From positions 4,421,148 through 4,485,147 of the forward strand of contig OY725499.1 in assembly GCA_963281255.1 (NCBI GenBank): a DNA stretch of 64,000 bases, read 5' to 3'. Position numbers and translations under genes: made by a program. Position 1 is the first letter of the stretch. The number at the start of each line of letters is the position of its first letter. Of the stretch, positions 51,165 to 61,612 are shown piece by piece. Below the pieces are notes generated by a model. That model made no database searches. It saw only the letters and a program-made list of their open reading frames with translations, and was not told where the DNA came from. This DNA comes from Aphrocallistes beatrix. Taxonomy: Eukaryota; Porifera; Hexactinellida; Sceptrulophora; Aphrocallistidae.

Positions 51165-51605
51165 TAGACAAGCGCGCTTCGCTTGCTTGCGCTGCGCGGC
51201 TGGCGGACACTTCGTGTCCGCGAGAGGCTCCCTTCGGTCGCCTTGAGGTAACATTGGTTAATTATTTGGGAGATAATATCTCTAAATATGTCCACCTTAG
51301 TTTTAAAATCGATTTCACTCGAAAAGTCACCAAATTTGTCAATTTTTAAAATTTTTGATGAGTAATGATGACGTAATAACAAAGTGATGAGTCATCATTT
51401 TTTGATGATAGTTGCATCATATGTGAGGTATGTTAGTATGCAGATTCTATTAAAGTTTCAGCCTTCTATCTCCTATAATGGCTGAGTTATGCCCGAATAA
51501 CTGTTGCTTAACTTTTAAAAATGTGACAATGACGTCATAATTCCATGATGAGTCGACATTTTCGCCTGAGCTCAGAACTTACTGGAGCCATAGCCAAAAT
51601 ACTCT
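51165..51605 (+). repeat. Interspersed repeat with GC-rich palindromic core (long copy)
   Basis: Head GCGCGCTTCGCTTGCTTGCG and GGACACTTCGTGTCC; tail with GATGACGTAATAACAAAG and GTGACAATGACGTCATAA. Aligns end to end with 14248-14695. Confidence 0.8.
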
Positions 51606-51660
51606 CACATGCCAAAAATTAGCTTTCTATGACCGGCAGTTTCTTCACTCAATTCGTTAC

Positions 51661-51690
51661 AGATATATATATATATATATAAATATATAC
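51661..51690 (+). repeat. AT-rich microsatellite
   Basis: About nine AT units followed by further AT-rich sequence, just past the 3' end of the transposase-like gene. Confidence 0.8.
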
Positions 51691-51805
51691 ATACACATTA
51701 ATCGAGTTTTAATAGTAAGGATATATAATTAGAATGCTGACTCCTTTTAGAGAGGTTAGATGGAGCTTGAAACATGTCTGAAATATCTCAAATTTAAGAT
51801 AGTAA

Positions 51806-53574
51806 TCACGTATCTAATTTACATTTATTTAAATACCATTCTAAGTTTTGTTTGTTAAAGGCATTGCAGACACCATGTAGCATGGCCCAACTAAAGTCTA
51901 CTTCAACTTTATTTGGTAATATCTCGCTACTCGTCACCTTCTTTACGTCATATAACCATCGGTTAAGCAAATGTGAAATTTCTATGTTTGTCTGCTCGCT
52001 AGATACCATCTCAGCAAGTGGAATTGGGCTTACATGTGATAGAGGATGCTTTACTGAGATAGCGTAATAGAGGATTCTTTTTCCCAAATGATCTAATTTC
52101 CTGATAACTGAACCAGTGGCATCTAAATGCAATGCAAAAGATTCTTTTTCCAATTTTTTTAACAACATTATCTGTTCTTCACTATACAAGTGAATGATGA
52201 ATGGGGAATGACTTATGAATTGAATGTAGCCGTTAAGAGTATTCCCAATGATTGTGCTCATATATGACATTTGGGTGCTAATGATGTCCTGCCACATATC
52301 ATTATTAAATCGGGATTTTTCAAAGTGCTGTGACTTGACCTTTCTAATGACATCGGTTGAGTGTAAATAATTGAAGTTTCCTTTTTTGGCAACGGATAAA
52401 TTTTGTGAATCAACAAAGAGGGAATAATGAAGATTAGAAGGACTGGAAAGTTCAAGCTGTTTCGCAGTGGCTTCTCTTCTGTCTCCAGATAAATGTCGGC
52501 TGTGCGAAATTAAATTAGATGAATGTTCTTCAGAGATTGATCCAGTAGCAGTATAATTAACGAGATAAAGATTGCTTGCGTTTGTTTGCGGTGTTTCCAT
52601 TTCAAATTTGAAGGTGAAACAATTACTAAACTTGCAAACTGCTGCTGCAATAAGAAATGTACTTCCACGTCTTGAATAGCTTTTGTTAATTCGATGGTAT
52701 AAAAATTTGAGAACACAAAACGGGTAGTAAACGGAAATTTTCTCATTAAATAAGGTTGTCCATTCTGACTTCAGAGCACTTTCTGAAAAATTTGGAAAAA
52801 TTCTGAACCATTCTTGGCCTGTCAATCCAAATTCACCTCGATTTGTCGACTGAACTATGTGCATTTTACTAGATACCTGATCAGTGGATTCAATGCTAAT
52901 AATTGAGCTTATGTCTGATTCTAGTGAATTATCAGAATGGGAGAAAAGCACGTTATGATTACGAATATCTGGTAATTCAGAAATGTTGTACTGATAGGTA
53001 GAGTAAATTTATCTTTAGGTAGTGTCAATGCTTGTGTTACCTGAGATTTGATATTCCAGTTGTTGTTTCGCCAGATGTTCATAAGTTTCGCCCGTAGTTG
53101 CAAGCGATTTCTTCTATAAACATATTTTGCCAGCTTACCCCAGATAGAAGAGGCATCCCGCCAATTTCGTGTTTTAAGCAATTCGAGATTGTTCAGAATT
53201 AATGAACCATGACCAGTTAACTTGGATAAGGCATCGGTCATCTTTGAGACAATCTCGCTACCTTGCTTGACATCACCAGTTTCTATAATAAATTCTCTGA
53301 ATCAAATATATCATTGCTTATTATTAGAAACATCAATAATAATACGTATTATGTAGTATATGTAAAATAACTAACCATTGTATCTTGGTCCTGGGTTCAC
53401 TTCTACATCTCCGCAAATAATAAGGAATAGAGATAGAATTGTTAAGATGGAGATCAAAATGTTGCATGTAATAAATCCAGGAATAGCTATCATTTTGCAG
53501 CATCTTGATTTTGTAGATTTCCGTGAATTGAATATGCCAATGTGGTTGCGCCATGTACAAAGATCAACCCCCAT
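51806..53574 (-). CDS. Transposase-like protein with N-terminal 2A-type motif (three exons, 541 aa)
   Basis: Exons 53574-53376, 53282-53041 and 52990-51806, with 93-bp and 50-bp GT-AG introns. The phases give one open frame. Exon 1 encodes a hydrophobic segment (about 31-53, ending LTILSLFLII) followed at once by CGDVEVNPGP (54-63), the signature of 2A ribosome-skipping peptides; the break would fall between G62 and P63. The remainder has RHLSGDRREATAKQL, then LHLDATGS (D437) and VEVDFSWAMLHG (D512). These resemble the first two acidic positions of a DDE-type transposase family that is common in animal genomes but poorly named. The usual third acidic residue and C-terminus are missing, so the 3' end looks truncated; a further exon near 51770 is possible. 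Transposon-derived rather than a host gene is likelier. Confidence 0.7.
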
Positions 53575-53809
53575 TAGTAAATGCAAAACTGAAATGTTAT
53601 AGGTGTGAAATTCGAATAAGTTATCAATATTATCCAATAACCAAAGAATAATCGTATTAACTATTAACTATATTTATTTGGATTTATCAGAATATTATGC
53701 TATAGTCACAGAAGCCAATATAATGAATACGTCAAAACACTCGCCCAAAATTAACTACAAATGACGACAATTAACAATCTATGACAATAGCATTTTGTAC
53801 ATAACTCCA
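53575..53809. other. 5' flank of the transposase-like gene
   Basis: The frame of exon 1 stays open upstream of the chosen ATG (to about 53637) but has no earlier ATG. No TATA box is clear. Confidence 0.4.
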
Positions 53810-54392
53810 CTGTGTACTACAAATATGCAACTCAAATCGTACATGAATTTGTATAGTGAAAATCGGGAATTTTTGCAAAGTCACTGTGAAGTGGTTTTTC
53901 AAGAGAGGGACAAAAAATTGGAATGATACAAAACTACCTCGCTCATAATGCTGTGTTACAAATTTGAACTGAATATTCAGCCTAAGCGAAAAGTTATAAC
54001 CAGTTATGTCGTGCTCAGTCAAATTGTATATGAATTTGTATAGTGAAAATCGGGAATTTTTGCAAAGTCACTGTGAAGTGGTTTTTTAAGAGAGGGACAA
54101 AAAATTGGAATGATACAAAACTACCTCTCTTATAATGCTGTGATACAAATTTGAACTGGATATTCAGCCTAAGCGAAAAGTTATAACCAGTTATGTCGTG
54201 CTCAGTCAAATTGTATATGAATTTGTATAGTGAAAATCGGGAATTTTTGCAAAGTCACTGTGAAGTGGTTTTTCAAGAGAGGGACAAAAAATTGGAAAAA
54301 TACAAAACTACCTCGCTCATAATGCTGTGTTACAAATTTGAACTGGATAATCAGCCTAAGCGAAAAGTTATAACCAGTTATGTCGTGCTCAC
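53810..54392. repeat. Tandem array of about three 187-bp units
   Basis: TGAATTTGTATAGTGAAAAT recurs at 53844, 54031 and 54218, spaced exactly 187 bp. Units are nearly identical, include GGTTTTTCAAGAGAGGG and AAAAGTTATAACCAGTTATG, and end at GTCGTGCTCA. 187 is not divisible by three, so it is not a protein repeat. Confidence 0.9.
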
Positions 54393-55004
54393 TTTTCGCG
54401 CTGCTAACTTCACATCCATCTGATTGAGAGGCCTGCAAAAATGAATTTGTCTCAATTGTCTGTGGATCACTAATACTGATAAACAGTTTAGACCACATTA
54501 TGCTTCATTATCTTCCAACTCAATAATTTCCCAAAATTGTCATTTGTGTACAGTTACATTAATGAAACCAGAAATGTAGCAGGAAAATTAGATTTATGAT
54601 ACAGCCCCTGTTTATAGTAAACTCTATGACTCAGAATGGTATGGACATTTACAAATCCTATAGAACCTTTCAAATTGGGACATTTGTTCATAATAAACGA
54701 CCCTGACTGTAGATATATTTATGAGACATCATCAGTGCATTATGATCGAGCATACAAGGGTAACTTGATATGTAGATTGTTAGAGGATTATTATAATATT
54801 ATATTCATAATTTATGGGAAAAATTGTTATATACATTAAGTATTTTATAATTTATGAAATGTTAAAGAGGAAATTCTTTCTCATGATGAGGACTAATTAA
54901 GCCATTATGTAAGAGAATGAGATATGATCCTATACACATACGTATATATAGCATACACTCTGTGAACTATGAATACTAAAGCACCATTAAATCAAAGCAA
55001 TTAA
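54393..55004. other. Intergenic region
   Basis: No secure gene. A right-end fragment of MITE family A (ACGACCCTGACTG, then TA) ends at about 54710. TATATATA at 54943-54950 may have served the pseudogene at 55005. Confidence 0.45.
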
Positions 55005-55669
55005 ATGGGGATCTTGAATAAGATTACTTTTGCGATTCTATTAATAGCAACCTATAGCGAGGGAAAAGTTCCTCCTAAAATCCCCACATCATTCACAGCT
55101 CACATATACTCTACACCGGATATTCTCCTGACGGGATTGAGGAGCTCTACATTAGCGAGGAAGACTATGTAAACTCAGGAGACACAGAACAGAGATATCA
55201 AGTGTACCCCAACTCTGTCACTAACTATTTGTACTATGTGGATGGCGAAGATTGCCAGAAACAAAACCTTTCGGACGTTTCCATTCTTTGTGTGTACACA
55301 CCCTCGTTCATAACATCTCTTATGATTGGTGCATACCAAACTCCACTTACACGTATAACTAGTCCTATGAACAGTGTCCGTACCACTCCGAGGTTTCCTG
55401 TGACGAGTGTACGACTCTGGAGATAACATGACGATCTACCTCAACGGAGATACAGTTGAAGTCTTCCTTGCGCACGGAGTGCTCTATAATCCATGGTTTA
55501 CGACGACTTCAAGGCAGCAGGACGGATTCCCTCAAGATTTCTTCCTGACATGGAATGTAAAGAGACCGATGAGCTCCCTTTGTGTCCGTCAGTTCCAGAT
55601 CAAAGTTTTCCTTTCCAGAACTTTCCTTTTGAGAAGATGAAATCCAAGCTCACTATTAACTACTTGTAG
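55005..55669 (+). pseudogene. Broken gene for a small secreted protein
   Basis: The ATG at 55005 starts a signal peptide-like MGILNKITFAILLIATYSEG followed by a plausible mature start (KVPPKIPTSF). The frame then stops. Coding-like sequence continues in other frames: a stretch with DGIEELYISEEDYVNSGD and LYYVDGEDC (about 55120-55400), a Cys-rich piece near 55370-55430, YLNGDTVEVFLAHGVLYNPW (about 55440-55500), and CPSVPDQSFPFQNFPFEK to a stop at 55667-55669. At least three frame changes are needed. The general layout recalls secreted proteins of unknown function from marine invertebrates. Introns could explain some breaks, but I see no good splice sites. Confidence 0.55.
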
Positions 55670-56606
55670 CAGTTTCAGAGATTTATTAGGAACTAATGAG
55701 ATGTTAGTTGAGCCAGAATAATGTCCTGTGTTTAGTTTCTTTGTTAGAACTTTCTAAATTATTAGTTGTATGAGTATATTATGTAAAACCTGGTTTCATG
55801 AATTCTATTTTTGAATGTAGTAGGCTTTCGGACACTATGTGTCCGCAGAGTCGCCCTGCAGGCGTCGGAGTTGCTCAATCTCAACTATTTTGGGATTTTT
55901 TTACTTTATATAATATTGTAAACAAAGGTTAACGAATAATTTCTGATATGGATCCGAAAATATAATATTCGAAATCTCCACCCCAGAAAACCCCATGTCA
56001 ACCGTTGAAAGCAATTTTCTAGCATATTTTTGAGATTTGTTTACTTTGTAAACAAACAATTTATCATATAGATCTGCTGAAAATATTTTAATATGAAATA
56101 GAATCCTGTGATTCGCATTATAAAAGTCTGATAATTGATTGGTTCTCGCATAAACCAATGAATCTCATAATCACAAATAGTCCTTTTGATTGTATGCATA
56201 AGTCACTCGTAGTGACTCATTACTGTTTGATCCTAATGTATTTGCATTATAAAATAAACGAATTTGATTGGTCAGCACAATTTGTCACCTATCAGGTCTT
56301 CGAACTTAATCGTAGACTCATTATTATTTACCTGTGTGGCAATTTTTACATTCCTAGCACCTCCCAGTTCCTCAATCAATTCTGCACAAACAAACAAAAC
56401 AAAAATCCATTGCGTTTTATATAAAAGATATTTATATGTACTAATTTCATTATTTCTAACGGAGATTCATTAATATTTCTTCTAAAAATTTGATGATATT
56501 ATAGAATTTCTATTTTCTAATCATATGGCATGCTTCGAGACCACAGAATTATCAAATATTTCGATATCAGTAAAAGATTAGTCCAAAAATCCATTTTAGT
56601 AAAGTA
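55670..56606. other. Intergenic region
   Basis: No gene. 55825-55875 is a short palindromic-core repeat (GGACACTATGTGTCC). Part of 56265-56400 resembles 21540-21720 (TGATTGGTCAGCACAATTTG and AGCACCTCCCAGTTCCTCAA blocks), a dispersed repeat. Confidence 0.55.
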
Positions 56607-56751
56607 GAAAAAAAGATTTGCTGGCATTACTTAATCCACTTCTTCGTTCTAGAAAGTACAACTCAATCCTGAAAGTGAATGAGGTAGTGACATGTCTTAA
56701 ATTATCCAGTGAGAAGAAATGTCTCTCTCTAGCGGGAGCAGTAGCCACTAC
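56607..56751 (+). promoter_or_regulatory. NHL promoter region with internal deletion
   Basis: Matches the 47003-47243 and 16630-16870 upstream regions, but the segment between CCAGTGAGAAGAAATG and CTCTCTCTAGCGGGAGCAG is shorter by more than 100 bp. Confidence 0.7.
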
Positions 56752-56760
56752 TATAAATAG
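56752..56760 (+). promoter_or_regulatory. TATA box of the third near-identical NHL gene
   Basis: TATAAATAG lies 67 bp before the ATG at 56827. Confidence 0.7.
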
Positions 56761-56826
56761 CCACTCCATCCTGATACGCCATTTCTAGTACACAACTGAT
56801 ACAAGCAACTAATACGAGCAAACAGA

Positions 56827-58068
56827 ATGGCAGAGAGATTCCCTGAACCAGCAGCCGTCGTGATGGACCCAGTGGAGGTAGCAATCAACTCACGCTTTGA
56901 TGAGCTGGTGCATACAGTGAATAGGCGACGTGTAGAGCTCCTCCTCGAGTACCGAGAGAGGAGGGACGAGATGCGAGCAAGGGAGACAGGCCTCATCAGG
57001 ACGAAACAACAGCTCCTCCAAGCCAAGGAACAACTCCACGATAAAATGGAAGAGAACACTCTCCACTCTCTGAGAGAGAAGATGACGGAGGATATCGAAA
57101 CTAAGCTGAGAGATCTGGAGGTGACTGATCGACCAATGGAGCTGTCGTTCCAGTGCGAGACACGAGATGTGGAGGAGACCATCTCTCAACTGGGACAGCT
57201 GATACAGAAACAGATCCTCTCCACTCCCAACTACCCCGCACTCTCACAACCACGCATTTCTGTCAGTGAGGAAGGGACAGAACCTGGACAACTCCATTGG
57301 CCTAAGGGAATAGCATATGATGAGACTAGTCATCTCATATATGTAGTGGATGGTAGTATTTTTTCAGATAGAGTCTGTGTATTCTCTGAGGAAGGAGAAT
57401 ACATTCATTCTTTCGGTGAAGGCAAATTATTTAATTCAGTGGGAGTAGCTATCTTTGAGGAGAATATATATGTTAGCGACTTCTTAAAGTGCACCATTTT
57501 GCATTACAAAATACCAGACTACCGTTTAGTGTCTAGAGTAGGTAAGATGGGATCTGGAGAGAACGAGTTCTCTTATCCTCTATACATCTCTGCCTCAAGT
57601 AATGGAGATGTGTATGTAGCTGATAGGGATAACAACAGAGTTGTTGTTATGGATTGTGAACTCAGGTTTAAACATTCCATCCAACACTCTACTATGGCCA
57701 GACCTTGCGACATGAAGACACTAAATGATAAAGTGTATGTACTGAGCTTACAAGATAACCCTTGTCTCCACGTATTCCATAAATCTGGTAACAAACTCCG
57801 TGCATTTATTACTCATGGGAAGGGAAGTGACTTCCAGGTAGAAAGAGGATATTGTTTCTGTTTAGATAAACAGAATAATATCCTTATCGGTGACTACACA
57901 GCTAAACGTATCAAGGTGTTCTCTCCAGCAGGCATTCTCCTACACACACTAGGAAGTAGTCAGGATGAAGATAAGGAAATACAACCTCTAGGCATTCTTG
58001 TCACTCCGAACAACAAGATTGTTTGTTCTTCTTCTGATACTAAGTATAGGCTGCATGTATTCTATTAG
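56827..58068 (+). CDS. Coiled-coil/NHL-repeat protein (413 aa)
   Basis: An intact single-exon gene starting MAERFPEPAAVVMDPVEV. Coiled coil about 30-130, almost identical to 15378-16616. NHL propeller about 145-413 with blades WPKGIAYDETSHLIYVVDG, SSNGDVYVADRDNNRVVVMD and KVFSPAGILLHTLG. Differences from the 15378-16616 copy are concentrated in the propeller (for example PEGIAYDETNQLIYIADIT against PKGIAYDETSHLIYVVDGS), suggesting changing ligand contacts. AATAAA at 58095-58100, 27 bp after the stop. Confidence 0.9.
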   Translation: MAERFPEPAAVVMDPVEVAINSRFDELVHTVNRRRVELLLEYRERRDEMRARETGLIRTKQQLLQAKEQLHDKMEENTLHSLREKMTEDIETKLRDLEVTDRPMELSFQCETRDVEETISQLGQLIQKQILSTPNYPALSQPRISVSEEGTEPGQLHWPKGIAYDETSHLIYVVDGSIFSDRVCVFSEEGEYIHSFGEGKLFNSVGVAIFEENIYVSDFLKCTILHYKIPDYRLVSRVGKMGSGENEFSYPLYISASSNGDVYVADRDNNRVVVMDCELRFKHSIQHSTMARPCDMKTLNDKVYVLSLQDNPCLHVFHKSGNKLRAFITHGKGSDFQVERGYCFCLDKQNNILIGDYTAKRIKVFSPAGILLHTLGSSQDEDKEIQPLGILVTPNNKIVCSSSDTKYRLHVFY

Positions 58069-58094
58069 ATCTGTTTTTGTATTGATTTCTGTTT

Positions 58095-58100
58095 AATAAA
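58095..58100 (+). terminator. Polyadenylation signal of the NHL gene
   Basis: AATAAA 27 bp after the stop codon at 58066-58068. Confidence 0.55.
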
Positions 58101-58516
58101 GTAATCTATTATTTCAGTATTTACATTATTCTGGGACAAATTCTAAATTAAACTATTCATTCTAAACAAAAACAAATCAGTCAGCCAGGTAGGGAAACTT
58201 TGACTTTCTACAGGAGAGATCATTCTCAGGACAGGAAAACGGCCATAATTTAGGGGTAACCGGAATTGTGAAACTTTTAAAGAAACCCTATTTCATTATC
58301 TCTGCAGTGCTGGTACGAGAAGACGAAGTGGTCGTTATTCAATTTCATGAAATATATAATCCATCTAAAAATGCAGTGATGCATGGTGGTATGATACATC
58401 AAATGACTCTTCGCGGTGATCCATGCATTTTGGTTTATTTATTAATAGATATTTTGAAAGGTTTTAGAAAGTTCAACTTCTTTAAAACGTATTTGTTCTT
58501 ATTAGCAAATTCCAAA

Positions 58517-58873
58517 ATGGCGGATGCGTTTCTATGGGCGATTAAGAATGGAGACCTGGAAGAGGTGAAGAAACTGGTGGCGACGGAAGGAGTGAATGTG
58601 AATAACGAGATTTCCGGCGGTAGATGTCCGCTGCACTTCGCTAGCGACTACGGACAGTTGGCTGTGTGTGAGCACCTGCTGGAGAAGGGGGCTATCGTGG
58701 ACCAATTGGACAAGCACGGAATCACCCCTCTCCTCGCCGCGATCTGGGAGGACCACATCGATGTTTGTAAGTTTCTGATTGCGAAAGGCGCCAATAAGAA
58801 GGGATCTACTCCAGACGGTGTTGGCTACTTCTATTCCACCGAGAATAAAGATATCAAAGATCTTCTCAAATAA
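58517..58873 (+). CDS. MTPN: Myotrophin (V-1), intronless, 118 aa
   Basis: Starts [20 protein letters not shown] and ends KDIKDLLK, exactly 118 residues like vertebrate myotrophin. The ankyrin repeats are complete: [41 protein letters not shown] and the following helix pair. Myotrophin caps nothing itself but binds and inhibits heterodimeric actin-capping protein (CapZ), promoting actin filament growth in the cytosol. The start at 58517 is preferred; the frame stays open upstream to 58268, but that extension has no resemblance to the family. Vertebrate genes have introns and this one has none. Confidence 0.92.
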   Translation: MADAFLWAIKNGDLEEVKKLVATEGVNVNNEISGGRCPLHFASDYGQLAVCEHLLEKGAIVDQLDKHGITPLLAAIWEDHIDVCKFLIAKGANKKGSTPDGVGYFYSTENKDIKDLLK

Positions 58874-60011
58874 GAGTGTGCATTGTTGTACTGGATTGAG
58901 TTGTGTTGATTCTAGGGTGTAATGTTCCATTATTGTTGATTGCAGTGTATTGTAGTATTTATAATAGATTGGAGTTAGCCTCAAGTATCAAATATGCGGA
59001 CATTGTTAGGCCAAATCACAAAACTTCCATGAAAGAATATTGGAAAACTTAAGAAAAGATAAAATATAACTGGAGTATTAAATTTATCTCACCTGATTGA
59101 TTGGAGCATAAATCATATCTCAGGAAGTTTTGGAATATTTGAAATTAATTAAGGACTACTACACTCGTATTTATACTCTTTGAGACAGGTTACAGAAATG
59201 TAACAACCAATCAGGACGCAGACTTCTGCCAATCATTGGTCACGATTTAAATAGAATAACATCTGCATTAATTCCGTTGTGATATCTAATTAATCGATTT
59301 ACATTTGGTTAGTTTCAATGCTATTTCACTATTATCTGAGATAAACCTTGACAAGATCCTAATAATAGTTCAGGTTTCTATTAATAGCCTAGGACAGTGC
59401 CACTTGACAGTTGAGTAGTTTTATGTGAAATGTTATTGAATGAGTCCTTTCCATTGGCATAAACCTGAGGAATATAATACATATTTTGAAGTGGAGGTTA
59501 ATTTAAAACAAAATTCAGTTAACAATGTCACATAGCATATTTCATCCTACCCCCTTTCCCCATTTCAGACACATTTATGCCCATAACCTCGACACATAAG
59601 ACCACCAGCTCATGGTGTTTGGGCAGTGTCTAGCTTGGATAGGCGTGACTTCCCTTCCTCCTAGTCATGTATTCATTTATCAAACATTTTAATTGTTTTT
59701 CAGTCTAATTTCATAGGAGAAGGATCAATTTAAACCAGTTTGTCATTGGATATGGATGAGACTCTTCTTTATCTCTTTAACTTTCCCGGGAGTTGACATG
59801 AATGGTGTGCAGTGGAGAGCCTATAATCACCGCATTTTCAGACAAATTCCCGGATGTAGGCATTGTCGTTCCAATTTTGATTAATTAAGCCTGGTGACTT
59901 TTAATAATAGTAATCACAAAACGGAATTGTGTTTTCAAATCTTATGTGATGAATATGTACGTATAATTCCAGTATTCATCTCCATTAAACTCCTTATCAG
60001 TTAGCCTAGTG
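58874..60011. other. Intergenic region
   Basis: No gene, RNA or clear repeat seen between myotrophin and the UQCC3-like gene. Confidence 0.4.
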
Positions 60012-60885
60012 ATGGATAAGGTGCTCAAGTATGGGTTGACACTGGTGGCGGGTGGGGCTGTGCTGTTTGTCGGCTGGGGGAGCATGAAGATAGTCACTCC
60101 GACTCCAGAGCAGATGAGAGTGGTAAATAAAATTCTATTAATAGTACACATGCTTAACTTCATTAAGAATGCCAGTGTTAAGAAGGGGAAACGGAACTTT
60201 CGCCGCTCAACGTTTAGTTATTATTATTATTAACTTATGTAATTGATTATTGTTAACGGATATAATTTCGCTTCATTAGTGACTAAAATAAACGGTACTA
60301 ATGTGTAAGGAACGGAAGTTGAGCCTTTTTGAGTGGAGTATGTTTGAAAGTATGGTTGAGGGCTTTTGATTGAGAAATAAGTAAGTGCGAAAGGGGTAAC
60401 GTGATGAAAATTCCAGGGGAAAAAGTTGTCCGGTAACTAATGTTCAGAGGACGAAATGCCCGGGCGACGAAAGTTCCGCCATTCGTCAAGAAGTTTTAAT
60501 AGAAAACTTTATTTAATTTAAATTGTCTATCATTTCATACATACTACGTGTACCATGGATTCGTTACGTGCTTTTAATGCTATAGAAGTTGGGGCCTATT
60601 CCTGAAGAAGCGCAGAACGCACGAGACAAACACACAGCTCAGATGTTACGGTTCCTGCAAGCCAATGCCATGTCTGACAACCCCATCTGGAAGTTTGAAA
60701 CCCCGCCAAAAATGCCTTCTTTGGCGCCTAAACTCGCGCCTTCGCTTACTCCCGCCCAATCGGAACTAGCGACTAGGAATGTGGAACTGAAGAGACGCAG
60801 TGAGGAGAAGAAGAAGAGAGGAGTGAAGCCTGGTTCCAAATCCGATAAGTTGATTAAGGATATAGGCACTATTAAGTATGAATGA
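60012..60885 (+). CDS. UQCC3: UQCC3-like cytochrome bc1 assembly factor (two exons, 136 aa)
   Basis: Exons 60012-60122 and 60586-60885 join in phase 0. The protein begins MDKVLKYGLTLVAGGAVLFVGW, a single membrane anchor, then MKIVTPTPEQM and a helix with KHTAQMLRFLQANAMSDNPIW. The order (N-terminal TM, VTP turn, amphipathic helix ending in a Trp) fits UQCC3/Cbp4, the inner-mitochondrial-membrane factor that stabilises cytochrome b during complex III assembly. The C-terminal 60 residues (Lys-rich, RRSEEKKKRGVKPG) are longer than in mammals. The intron carries a Mutator-like element at 60186-60484. Short length makes the family call moderate. Confidence 0.7.
60186..60484. mobile_element. Mutator-like MITE in the UQCC3-like intron
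   Basis: 299 bp. Starts GGGAAACGGAACTTTCGCCG and ends GACGAAAGTTCCGCCATTC. Flanked by GTTAAGAAG (60177-60185) and GTCAAGAAG (60485-60493), a 9-bp duplication with one mismatch. Close copy of 39208-39527. Confidence 0.8.
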
Positions 60886-61430
60886 ATAGCAGAGTTCTTT
60901 AATTTGATTGGTTTCCGATTTACAACACAAAATTAAAACGAAATTTCGAATATTTCATTCGTTCTAAGCAAAACGGTCTATTTTTAACTTTGGTGAATTA
61001 ATAGTACAGTGAACTTCGGATCTTAATTAACCTCACTTCCTTATAAGGATTCTGGTTCTATTTTAAGGATGTCTCTTGGCATGACTTCCGTATGTCACCC
61101 GATTCAACAAATCTAATAAATTTGTGGTAAGTAGATTCCTTTATGATACAGCTGTGCATTCTTCGTATCCTTGACGACAGAACTGTCGTAAAGGTCTTAA
61201 ACAGAAGGCAGCCGGCTATTTTTAGGACATATTTTGAGGTGTAATTTAAGCGATGTTTGTTTTGTTTTTTTTCTTGAGATTTTGCCCTAGTTTACCTAAA
61301 CATTGGTTTGTATTCATACCGATCGCTAACTTCAGCAGTATTCCTAATATTGGTGATATCCTATACTTGCATTCCAATGTCACTGTACCCGGGAAGATAA
61401 TGCAAAGGAGACTAGATATGAGAGATAATA
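60886..61430. other. Intergenic region
   Basis: No gene recognised. Confidence 0.4.
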
Positions 61431-61612
61431 CAGTCAGGGTCGCTCATTATGGACCCACTGAATATGAACATTCATTTTCGTGTTATGAACTAACCTCCTG
61501 GTCCCAATATCATTTTAGATAGGATTTGTATTGAATCAAGTTCGCTTAATATGAAGTATCTCTATTACATATTTTTGGTCCCCTGGTGGTTCACAATAAG
61601 CGACCCTGACTG
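61431..61612 (+). mobile_element. TA-flanked MITE family A, complete
   Basis: 182 bp. Ends CAGTCAGGGTCGCTCATTA and AATAAGCGACCCTGACTG, TA on both sides; same orientation as 27914-28093. Confidence 0.9.

Noticed and set aside
54015..54498. Minus-strand frames with HDITGYNFSLRL
   Set aside because: They come from the 187-bp tandem units, whose length is not a multiple of three; each ends at a stop.
58268..58516. N-terminal extension of myotrophin
   Set aside because: In frame but with no family resemblance; the protein from 58517 has the exact family length.
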